Below are positions 6,010 to 12,309 of a stretch of DNA of 12,804 bases, piece by piece; within the stretch, counting starts at the first letter, position 1, and every line of letters starts with the position of its first letter. This DNA is from Eubacterium sp. Its GTDB lineage: Bacteria > Bacillota_A > Clostridia > Lachnospirales > Lachnospiraceae. A model generated the notes under the pieces. The model did not search any database. It was not told where the DNA came from and was given only the letters and a program-made list of their open reading frames with translations. The stretch spans positions 1 through 12,804 of the forward strand of contig JAILEL010000293.1 in assembly GCA_024687845.1 (NCBI GenBank). Reading direction: 5' to 3'. A program made the translations under genes and the position numbers.

Positions 6010-8445
6010 TTAACTTCTCTCATCTTTTTTTATGTTTGTTACAAGAACAAGTCTTGCCATTACTGTAAATATAAGTACGAATGCAAGCATGATTCCCCAA
6101 ACCATAAGCAGATGCTCATTTGACGTAGCATAATGAACTGCATCTGTTGCTTTATGGGCTACATCCATTTTTATAAATGCACTATGATCAAAATCAAGTC
6201 CCATCTGTTCGTTTTCGAGTGGTGGACCAATTCCTATAAATGCGTCTTTCATCTTCTCGGCAGACCTTAGCTTAAGATTACCAAGATCAACCGTAGCTCC
6301 ATATCCTTCCATAGACCAACGACATACTACAAAGTAGGATACTATACTGATTGCTCCTTCGAGTTCAAATAGAAGTCCCGAGAAAAGAATCTGTGGCATA
6401 AGTAATATAGGAGCTACTGTCATGGCACGATCTGCATTTGTAAAAAGTGCTGAAACGAAGATTCCCATAGCAGCTGCTGACATTGAGGAAAGAATTGTAG
6501 TTATAGCAAATTCTAAAAACGCAGGAAGAAGTACGTTTGTGGAACACATCGCCTTCAGATATCCATCATCAAACTGACTGGCATCATATACTAATGCTAT
6601 TTTAATCTTTAGCACTATAACCAGAGCTCCAATAATTATGAGTCCCTGTATTATACAGAGAAGACTTAGGACAAAAATCTTAGATAATATATAACTTCCT
6701 AGATTAAGCCCTGTCATATATTCTCGTTTTAGAATGACTCGTTCCTTACATATTTCCTGTATGGCGCTTAGGATTCCGACCCAGAATGCACAACAGGATA
6801 ATGCGAATAAGATATTATTGGTAGTTTCATATATATTAAACAGATCTTCGTCAGCTACAAGGCTTATCAGTACAGCTAGAAGCGGCGCCTGTAGGAGAAG
6901 CAGGAGCATTCTCTGTTTATCGTTAAGAAGCAGATGTATGTATCTGCCAGTAAGTACTCCGAATTGTCTGAAATATCCTTTTTTTGTACTAGTTGATATT
7001 GCAGTACGACCCACTGTGTTATCAATACCAGCATCCCTGTCAGTACGATATTGATTGAATCTGTCTCTCCAAAAATCAGGATTTTCAGTTATCATTTCAT
7101 AGACGTTTACAATATCGTCAGTTCCGAAGAACTTGAGTGCCTCCTGATAGCTGCCTGCAAAACAGAGTTTACCGCCCATTCCCATAAATACAATTTTGTC
7201 ATATTCTGGAAGCGCAAGAGTACTATGAGTAACTAAGATAACAGTTTTTCCAGATGCTGTCATACCCTTGAGGGTTCGAACCAGATTTCTCTCTGTTCCA
7301 GGATCAAGTCCTGATGTTGGCTCGTCTAAGAAGAAGAGGTTAGGGTCTGTAAGAAGCTCAACGGCGATTGAGGCACGTTTTTTCTGTCCTCCAGAAAGAC
7401 TTCTTACCATAGCATCTTTTCTATGAGAAAGCTCGACAGTATCGATTACCTTGAGAACTATCTGATCAATCTCTTCAGCACTGACATCCTTTGGAAGTCG
7501 TAGACGTGCACTGTATTTAAGCATGTCATAAACAGTCAGATTATCATAAACGATATCCTGCTGAGGGACATAACCGATTATATTTTTAAGAGCAGCATAG
7601 TTAGCGTACAGATCAACATCATTTACAAGAACCACGCCACCTGTAGGAGGTGTATAACCACTTATACAGTTCATGATTGATGTTTTTCCGGCTCCAGAAC
7701 CACCGATTATTGCAACAAGCTCACCAGGATTGATATTGAGACAGACATCATTACAGATAGTAAGATTATTCTTTCCAACCTGCTTTACTACATGCTGAGC
7801 CTCGACACTGATACCAGAACGTGCAACATTATAAACAATCTCACCGCCGGTATAAACTAATTTGCTGTTCGTGATGAGAATGATATCTTTTTCGCGGAGC
7901 TGTTTTCTTCCATGAACACGCTCTCCGTTTACAAGAACGCCATTGGTGCTTCCATTATCATGAATGAAATAATTTCCGCCGGATTCCTGGATGATTGCAT
8001 GCTGATGGGAAACACTGATATGATCCAGAACTATATCATTTCTTGGATCACGTCCAATGCTGATAGACTGCTTTCCTTTAAGAGGAATAGAATTCCATAC
8101 TACGTTCTGTTGTTTTATAGAACATACAAAAAGAACTCCATATTCCTGATTGTTATTGCCCATGATTCTTATGTAGGTTCCGTCACGAAGCGCAGTGGAA
8201 ACAATCTTTTTGCCGTGATAAAAGAGTCCGTTGGTACTATCGGGAAGATTTTCAATCTTCACGTGACCATTTTCCATATAAATGCATCCGTGATGACGTG
8301 ATGCAAATTTGGACTGAAGGATAATATCATTATCCTCTGCTCTTCCGAAGGTGATGACCTCTTTATTGAAAGCTGCGAGTCGAACTTCATAAGGCTTTAT
8401 CTCACCATCAGAGATATACAAATACATATTTGCTGGAAAAGCCAT
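6010..8445 (-). CDS. ABC-2 type exporter with two N-terminal FHA domains (ATPase and permease fused)
   Basis: An 811-residue half-transporter in which phosphothreonine-reading domains precede the motor. FHA1 (about 30-105) has GR 34-35, SRHH 49-52 and DSTNG 69-73. FHA2 (about 125-200) has GR 131-132, SVSHQH 144-149 and GSTNG 165-169. The ABC ATPase (about 215-440) has Walker A GGSGAGKTS 248-256, Q-loop YVPQQ 292-296, signature LSGGQ 350-354, Walker B FFLDEP 371-376 and H-loop H407. The membrane domain (about 510-805) has hydrophobic helices near 513-530, 546-562, 585-612, 641-668, 675-695 and 779-803, with a probable extracytoplasmic segment around 712-770. This order (FHA, ATPase, ABC-2 membrane) matches mycobacterial Rv1747-like and ABCG-type exporters, usually acting as dimers. 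Substrate is unknown. Start ATG 8445-8443 has AAGGACAAGG just upstream. It is transcribed alone, convergent with the kinase operon and divergent from the PP2C operon. Confidence 0.94.
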   Translation of the reverse strand: MAFPANMYLYISDGEIKPYEVRLAAFNKEVITFGRAEDNDIILQSKFASRHHGCIYMENGHVKIENLPDSTNGLFYHGKKIVSTALRDGTYIRIMGNNNQEYGVLFVCSIKQQNVVWNSIPLKGKQSISIGRDPRNDIVLDHISVSHQHAIIQESGGNYFIHDNGSTNGVLVNGERVHGRKQLREKDIILITNSKLVYTGGEIVYNVARSGISVEAQHVVKQVGKNNLTICNDVCLNINPGELVAIIGGSGAGKTSIMNCISGYTPPTGGVVLVNDVDLYANYAALKNIIGYVPQQDIVYDNLTVYDMLKYSARLRLPKDVSAEEIDQIVLKVIDTVELSHRKDAMVRSLSGGQKKRASIAVELLTDPNLFFLDEPTSGLDPGTERNLVRTLKGMTASGKTVILVTHSTLALPEYDKIVFMGMGGKLCFAGSYQEALKFFGTDDIVNVYEMITENPDFWRDRFNQYRTDRDAGIDNTVGRTAISTSTKKGYFRQFGVLTGRYIHLLLNDKQRMLLLLLQAPLLAVLISLVADEDLFNIYETTNNILFALSCCAFWVGILSAIQEICKERVILKREYMTGLNLGSYILSKIFVLSLLCIIQGLIIIGALVIVLKIKIALVYDASQFDDGYLKAMCSTNVLLPAFLEFAITTILSSMSAAAMGIFVSALFTNADRAMTVAPILLMPQILFSGLLFELEGAISIVSYFVVCRWSMEGYGATVDLGNLKLRSAEKMKDAFIGIGPPLENEQMGLDFDHSAFIKMDVAHKATDAVHYATSNEHLLMVWGIMLAFVLIFTVMARLVLVTNIKKDERS

Positions 8446-8490
8446 AATACCTTGTCCTTTTTTTTAGATTTGGAATTGCTGGGTAAAAGG

Positions 8491-8506
8491 TTGCCTTTAG
8501 TGGCAA
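8491..8506 (-). other. Small hairpin in the leader of the FHA-ABC gene
   Basis: TTGCC (8491-8495) pairs with GGCAA (8502-8506) around a 6-base loop. It would lie in the untranslated leader of the - strand exporter gene if that gene starts at the candidate promoter at 8525-8554. The stem is only 5 bp, so it may be chance. I recognise no riboswitch. Confidence 0.25.
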
Positions 8507-8524
8507 AACAACAATCCAAACAAA

Positions 8525-8554
8525 ATAATACAACAAAATGTCCTTTTTGTTCAA
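8525..8554 (-). promoter_or_regulatory. Candidate promoter for the FHA-ABC exporter gene
   Basis: On the - strand a -35-like TTGAAC (8554 to 8549) and a -10-like TATTAT (8530 to 8525) are 18 bp apart. Transcription would start near 8518 and give a leader of about 70 bases before the ATG. The -10 matches the sigma-A consensus at 5 of 6 positions and the -35 at 4 of 6. The surrounding DNA is very AT-rich, so chance matches are common. Confidence 0.4.
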
Positions 8555-8669
8555 GTGTTTTTATCAGTTAAAGAGTGTGATTCAAATGAAAAAATCAATA
8601 ATAGATTATAATGTTTTTATTCTTGAGTAGATATAAAATATACAATGTGAAGAGATTGTAAAAAATGAA

Positions 8670-8707
8670 AATATTATTGCATAATTCATAAATTATGCAA
8701 TAATATT
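8670..8707. repeat. Perfect 17-bp inverted repeat (operator-like)
   Basis: AATATTATTGCATAATT (8670-8686) is the exact reverse complement of 8691-8707, separated by CATA. It sits in the divergent intergenic region, immediately upstream of the candidate PP2C promoter. The core AATTATGCAA occurs a third time at 8712-8721, overlapping the likely -35. This suggests a dimeric DNA-binding protein site. A terminator role on the + strand is unlikely because no T-tract follows; on the - strand a T-rich stretch does follow, but no gene enters from that side. Confidence 0.75.
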
Positions 8708-8711
8708 CGTG

Positions 8712-8721
8712 AATTATGCAA
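8712..8721 (+). repeat. Third copy of the operator core AATTATGCAA
   Basis: The 10-base core of the adjacent inverted repeat recurs here in the same orientation as the copy at 8691-8700. The start-to-start distance is 21 bp, close to two turns of the DNA helix, so proteins bound at both would lie on the same face. This copy overlaps the region expected for the -35 element of the PP2C operon promoter. Confidence 0.65.
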
Positions 8722-8745
8722 ACAAAAGATGATTATATCTATAAT
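8717..8745 (+). promoter_or_regulatory. Candidate promoter for the PP2C-FHA-VWA operon
   Basis: A perfect -10 hexamer TATAAT lies at 8740-8745. At 17-bp spacing the -35 position (8717-8722) reads TGCAAA, a poor match, as expected for a promoter that depends on an activator or is overlapped by an operator. The start would be near 8752, leaving a leader of about 80 bases. The repeat core at 8712-8721 overlaps this -35. Confidence 0.55.
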
Positions 8746-8787
8746 ATGATAAAATTGTAGCAGTTTTGTTCTAATGTCTGAAGGTGA

Positions 8788-8807
8788 TCGTTTAAGAAGG
8801 TAAACGA
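8788..8807 (+). other. Leader hairpin upstream of the PP2C gene
   Basis: TCGTTTA (8788-8794) pairs perfectly with TAAACGA (8801-8807) around the 6-base loop AGAAGG. It lies in the predicted 5' leader, 15 bases before the real Shine-Dalgarno sequence (8822-8827). It may affect mRNA stability or ribosome loading. No known riboswitch family is recognisable. Confidence 0.35.
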
Positions 8808-8821
8808 CCCAATATATGAGT

Positions 8822-8827
8822 GGAGGG
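8822..8827 (+). promoter_or_regulatory. Ribosome binding site for the PP2C gene (GTG start)
   Basis: GGAGGG is placed 7 bases before the GTG at 8835-8837. It decides this non-ATG start, which also puts the conserved N-terminal PP2C motif at the usual distance from the protein's beginning. Confidence 0.85.
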
Positions 8828-8834
8828 CTATTAA

Positions 8835-9557
8835 GTGATAACGTATAAAAAATATTCCAATGTAGGAAACAGAGAAGTAAACGAAGATAGTATTGGTGAT
8901 TTAGGAACAGAATATGGACACATGTTCGTACTGGCAGATGGACTGGGGGGACATGGCCATGGCGAAAATGCATCGGCCATAGCAGTTGAAACTGCACTTG
9001 AGCTTTTATCAAAGGGTCAGGTAATGGATATTTTGGACAACAGCTTTGCTCTTGCTCAGCAGAAAGTGCTTATGGAGCAGAATGAGAATCCAGCTCTTGC
9101 CGACATGAAGACTACCATGGTTGCTTTGCTTTTTGTGAATAATTCAGCTAGATGGGGACATATAGGTGACAGTCGTTTATATCATTTCAGAAATGGTAAA
9201 CTGAATTCGCGTACATTAGATCATAGCGTGCCTCAGATGCTGGTTAATATTGGGGAAATAACAGAAGATGAGATTAGAGGACATGAAGATCGAAACAGGC
9301 TTCTTAGAGTTATCGGCAGTCCTTGGGAGTCCAAGTCTTATGATATTGCTGATCCAATCGAACTTAAGAAAAAAGATGCTTTTCTTCTCTGTTCTGATGG
9401 GTTTTGGGAGTTGATTGATGAAAAGGCAATGCAAAAATTCCTGAAAAAAGCATCCACTGTAACAGAATGGATGGAACTCATGATTGAAGAGGTTAATAGG
9501 AACGGTGTTGGAACGAATATGGATAACAATTCGGCAATTGCAATCTGGGTTGATTAG
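8835..9557 (+). CDS. PP2C-family (PPM) Ser/Thr protein phosphatase
   Basis: A 240-residue soluble, metal-dependent phosphatase predicted to remove phosphate from Ser/Thr, opposing the kinase at 4271-5248. Motifs in order are GNREVNED (11-18), LADGLGGHG (33-41, metal-binding D35), KTTMVALLF (92-100), WGHIGDSRLY (107-116), DHSVPQML (129-136) followed by the GEITEDEI segment, RLLRVIG (155-161), LLCSDGFWEL (184-193, metal-binding D188) and DNNSAIAI (230-237, D230). All key acidic residues are present and the length is typical of PppA/Stp-like bacterial enzymes, with no membrane segment or extra domain. The GTG start has a strong ribosome binding site. It is the first gene of the right-hand operon, behind the operator-like repeats, and 106 bases separate it from the next start. 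Confidence 0.95.
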   Translation: MITYKKYSNVGNREVNEDSIGDLGTEYGHMFVLADGLGGHGHGENASAIAVETALELLSKGQVMDILDNSFALAQQKVLMEQNENPALADMKTTMVALLFVNNSARWGHIGDSRLYHFRNGKLNSRTLDHSVPQMLVNIGEITEDEIRGHEDRNRLLRVIGSPWESKSYDIADPIELKKKDAFLLCSDGFWELIDEKAMQKFLKKASTVTEWMELMIEEVNRNGVGTNMDNNSAIAIWVD

Positions 9558-9562
9558 ATATC

Positions 9563-9603
9563 GGGGGATTACAAAATAAAGACCCCCTAACATTGAATGG
9601 GGT
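9563..9603 (+). other. Competing G/C-run hairpins in the PP2C-FHA gap
   Basis: GGGGG (9563-9567), CCCCC (9583-9587) and GGGGT (9599-9603) allow two mutually exclusive stems: 9563-9567 with 9583-9587, or ACCCC 9582-9586 with 9599-9603. A run of six T lies later, at 9639-9644, but not directly after a stem, so this is not a clear terminator. It could modulate the mRNA between the phosphatase and FHA genes. Confidence 0.3.
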
Positions 9604-9651
9604 AATTAAGGTAAAATAATAACTGAAAATAATTAGGGTTTTTTGAGAATC

Positions 9652-9659
9652 GAGGGGAG
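9652..9659 (+). promoter_or_regulatory. Ribosome binding site fixing the FHA gene start at 9664
   Basis: GAGGGGAG ends four bases before the ATG at 9664. It supports that start over an in-frame TTG at 9643, which would place the ribosome binding site inside the coding sequence. Confidence 0.85.
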
Positions 9660-9663
9660 TAGT

Positions 9664-10323
9664 ATGGCTGTAGTAAGATGTGATAAGGGGCTTCATTTCT
9701 ATGACAATGACAAATTCAGTTATTGTCCTCACTGCAATAAGGGTAATTCATCAAACAATGCATGGACTGATATGGGCGGAGATGATATAAATAGTCAGGT
9801 TACGCAGTCTGTGAAGGAGATTGATCCTAATGTAATAGAAACGGTTGGGGTTATAAATGAGATAAATATACAGGCTCCTCCGATATCTCCATTGATTTTT
9901 GATGAAAAAATACGTGTTGATGATATTGATGATGACGTTACGCAGGCATATTATTCAGCATCCAAAGGGAATGATTTTATAACCGGCTGGCTTGTATGTG
10001 TCAGTGGCCCGGAAAAAGGCAGAGATTATCGTATCTTCCATGGTGTGAATAAGATGGGGCGTGGTGATAACCTGGATATTGTAGTAAAGGGCGATAAAGA
10101 AATATCTCGAGACAAAGTATGTTCTGTTGTCTATGACGACAGGTCTAACAAGTTCTATATTATACCATATACAAATGGAATGGTTTATCTGAATGATACT
10201 CACATTTTAGAAGCAACTGAGATGGTTACAGGGGATACTATTTCTATGGGAAATAGTCAGTTTGAATTCATTGCGTTTTGCAAGGGAGAAAGGAAATGGA
10301 ATCAGACTCAGAAGGAAATGTAG
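9664..10323 (+). CDS. Zinc-binding FHA-domain adaptor protein
   Basis: A 219-residue cytosolic protein that probably reads or carries phosphothreonine for the locus. The N-terminus has a compact metal-site pattern, C6, H11, C21 and C24 (VRCDKGLHFYDNDKFSYCPHC region). An acidic, probably disordered linker (about 30-105) holds two V-T-Q motifs, at T47 and T93; the second sits in the acidic DIDDDVTQAYY. The FHA domain (about 108-205) has GR at 132-133, SR at 148-149 and TNG at 170-172, but K151 stands where the conserved His of SRxH is expected. A threonine in an acidic segment just before a FHA domain recalls GarA/OdhI, where phosphorylation there makes the protein bind its own FHA. It has no TM or signal peptide. 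The next gene begins within about 25 bases of its stop or slightly before it. Confidence 0.85.
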   Translation: MAVVRCDKGLHFYDNDKFSYCPHCNKGNSSNNAWTDMGGDDINSQVTQSVKEIDPNVIETVGVINEINIQAPPISPLIFDEKIRVDDIDDDVTQAYYSASKGNDFITGWLVCVSGPEKGRDYRIFHGVNKMGRGDNLDIVVKGDKEISRDKVCSVVYDDRSNKFYIIPYTNGMVYLNDTHILEATEMVTGDTISMGNSQFEFIAFCKGERKWNQTQKEM

Positions 10324-10333
10324 ATCGTCTTAG

Positions 10334-10339
10334 AAAGGG
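10334..10339 (+). promoter_or_regulatory. Ribosome binding site for the VWA-FHA receptor gene
   Basis: AAAGGG lies 7 bases before the ATG at 10347. A second site, GGGAG at 10284-10288, precedes another in-frame ATG at 10296, so the true start is not settled. The 10347 start gives a conventional signal peptide. Confidence 0.55.
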
Positions 10340-10346
10340 TTACTTT

Positions 10347-12305
10347 ATGGATAGATTCATGATTACAAAAACACACAGAACAATAATTGCAGTCATAAGT
10401 GCTATGATTATTTTTGTGCTGGTATTTGGAAATGGATACTCTACGTATGCGGAAGCAGGAATACTAAAAGCTGAAGATGCTACTGCTCAGGACGCAACCT
10501 TAAGTGAAAGTACATCATCAGTTAATCTGACAAATGAGGTAGATGAAATATTCCGCATAGAGCAGGTAAGGTCTGTTGCACCGTATATACGTGCTTTCTT
10601 TTATCCTGATGATAATCTCTATAGTGATTCTGTTTTGAGAGCTGTACTTGATGATAAGAGATATATTGCAACTGAATGTGATTCATTTGCAAATAAAGGT
10701 TTCGGAATTGATTACTATTTTCTTATAGATAATTCAAAATCGGTAGATGCTGAAGAATTTGAGGCAGTCAAGGAACAGATAGCCAGTATGCCATCCATGA
10801 TGAATGATAAGGATAGCATTTCAATCTATGTGGTCGGTGACTTCGCAGAAAAAAAGGCTGAGAAGCTTGGTAAAAGTAATGAGGCTCAGCTAAGAGGCGT
10901 TCTTGATGAAATAGAGAGAGATGGGATGCATACAAATCTCTATAATGCTATAAAGGATGCAGCAACTGATATAGCAAGTCAGGATACTGATAATGTTTTT
11001 GAAGAGTCTGAGGATCTGGAAGGGGCTCTTGGTCTTGGGAAAAATCGTAGTGTTATTGTTGCAGTTACAGATGGTGTTAATGATTCTGAAAATGGATATG
11101 GCAAGGATGAAACCATATCTAAACTGAACGATAACTGCATTCCACTTTATCTTATCCAGCAGAAAATGCAGGGCGAGAGTGGAAGTGAAAGCAGATCCGA
11201 CATTCAGCAGGTTGTAAGACAGACTGGTGGTGAATTCCTGCTTACTGCTGATCATCCAAGTGACAGTATAGTTGGAGCTCTGGTAAAAAGACTTAGTTCC
11301 TGTATGGTTGCTACATTTGAAATAGACAGCAATAAGGTAGATACATCACCGAGAAGATTTAACATTGAATATGGTCCGGCAGATGGCTCGTCAGAATTCA
11401 GATGCTTTAATACAAAGGACATAATTATAAGCAAGCATATGAAGGATAGCTCAGCTCCTGAGGTTAAATCGATAAAGTTTACAGGTGAGCATTCGATTGA
11501 AGTTACATTTTCAGAACCGGTATCAGGTGAGGCGAATAATGTAAGTTTATATGAAGTGAGTGATGAGAGAAATAAAACCTACAAGCCTACAGGTGCCGAT
11601 TATTCAGTTGATGGAAGAGACAAAATAGTATTATCGTTTTCTGATACATTTTATAACGGAAAACATGAAATAAAGATTGCTTCTGGAATAACTGATAATT
11701 CAGAAGAGGCAAATAAACTTGGAGAAGTTAAAAAAGAAGTTAAAGCTGAAAATTTTGAAGATTATGTAGAAGAAAAGGAAAGCTTCTTTATAAAGTACTG
11801 GTGGGTTATTATTCTGGCATTTATCATTATCGTAATAATAATTCTCATTATCATATTCAGTGTTATAAAGAAGAGAAAAGGAATAGTTGTAAATGATGGT
11901 AAGGTAGTTCTGGCTGATCAGATGGAAGAAAAGGTCCATGTGAAGATAGTAAAGAATCAGACAACGCTTCAGCAACCAGGCCAGCCTGTACAGCCGATAC
12001 CAAAACGAGGTATGCCGATAACTCTTAATCTTCGTTCAGGTAACCAGCCTGTTAAGAGTATTCAGGCTCATATAGATGGTAGTGTTATTGTTGGAAGAGC
12101 AAATATTTGTGATGTAATAATAGACGATGTAACAATGTCAAGACAGCATTTTGCAATAGAAAATGATGGTGGAACGCTTTACATTATGGATCTTGATACA
12201 AAGAACGGAACCTTTGTAAATGGTGTGAAACTTACAGGACGAAGAAGGCTTGAACAAAATGACAGAATTAATGCCGGTTCGCTGGACATAATAATCAGGT
12301 GGTAG
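10347..12305 (+). CDS. VWA / Ig-like / single-TM / FHA membrane receptor
   Basis: A 652-residue membrane protein from the ATG at 10347; a start at 10296 would add 17 residues and overlap the upstream gene by 28 bases. A signal peptide (about 1-37) ends in YSTYAEA. The von Willebrand A domain (about 120-320) has a complete metal-ion site: DNSKS (D128, S130, S132), T196 and D242 in VTDG. Residues about 368-452 form an Ig/SbsA-like beta domain (VTFSEPVSG, IVLSFSD, IASGITD). One TM helix spans about 485-507 and is followed by a basic KKRK stop-transfer. The cytosolic tail ends in a complete FHA domain (about 557-652) with GR 583-584, SRQH 598-601 and KNGT 619-622. The VWA domain would bind ligand or protein outside, while FHA binds phosphothreonine inside. 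It is co-transcribed with the FHA adaptor and lies 4 bases from the next gene. Confidence 0.9.
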   Translation: MDRFMITKTHRTIIAVISAMIIFVLVFGNGYSTYAEAGILKAEDATAQDATLSESTSSVNLTNEVDEIFRIEQVRSVAPYIRAFFYPDDNLYSDSVLRAVLDDKRYIATECDSFANKGFGIDYYFLIDNSKSVDAEEFEAVKEQIASMPSMMNDKDSISIYVVGDFAEKKAEKLGKSNEAQLRGVLDEIERDGMHTNLYNAIKDAATDIASQDTDNVFEESEDLEGALGLGKNRSVIVAVTDGVNDSENGYGKDETISKLNDNCIPLYLIQQKMQGESGSESRSDIQQVVRQTGGEFLLTADHPSDSIVGALVKRLSSCMVATFEIDSNKVDTSPRRFNIEYGPADGSSEFRCFNTKDIIISKHMKDSSAPEVKSIKFTGEHSIEVTFSEPVSGEANNVSLYEVSDERNKTYKPTGADYSVDGRDKIVLSFSDTFYNGKHEIKIASGITDNSEEANKLGEVKKEVKAENFEDYVEEKESFFIKYWWVIILAFIIIVIIILIIIFSVIKKRKGIVVNDGKVVLADQMEEKVHVKIVKNQTTLQQPGQPVQPIPKRGMPITLNLRSGNQPVKSIQAHIDGSVIVGRANICDVIIDDVTMSRQHFAIENDGGTLYIMDLDTKNGTFVNGVKLTGRRRLEQNDRINAGSLDIIIRW

Positions 12306-12309
12306 AAGA

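Noticed and set aside
6734..7054. 106-codon + strand frame inside the ABC exporter gene
   Set aside because: It lies opposite well-conserved ABC exporter coding sequence and its product is a basic, Ser-rich sequence without recognisable motifs.
8670..8707. The 17-bp inverted repeat as an intrinsic terminator
   Set aside because: The stem has only two G-C pairs, no T-tract follows on the + strand, and no gene enters from the - strand side. An operator fits its position better.
9637..9650. TTTTTT run as a terminator after the PP2C gene
   Set aside because: No stable stem lies directly before the T-run; the G/C hairpins are more than 30 bases upstream.
9643..9663. TTG at 9643 as the FHA adaptor start
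   Set aside because: It would put the strong GAGGGGAG ribosome binding site inside the gene. The ATG at 9664 is correctly spaced and begins directly before the Cys motif.
10890..11255. 121-codon antisense frame under the VWA domain
   Set aside because: It is a shadow of a clearly conserved VWA coding region, with no domain and no plausible start signal.
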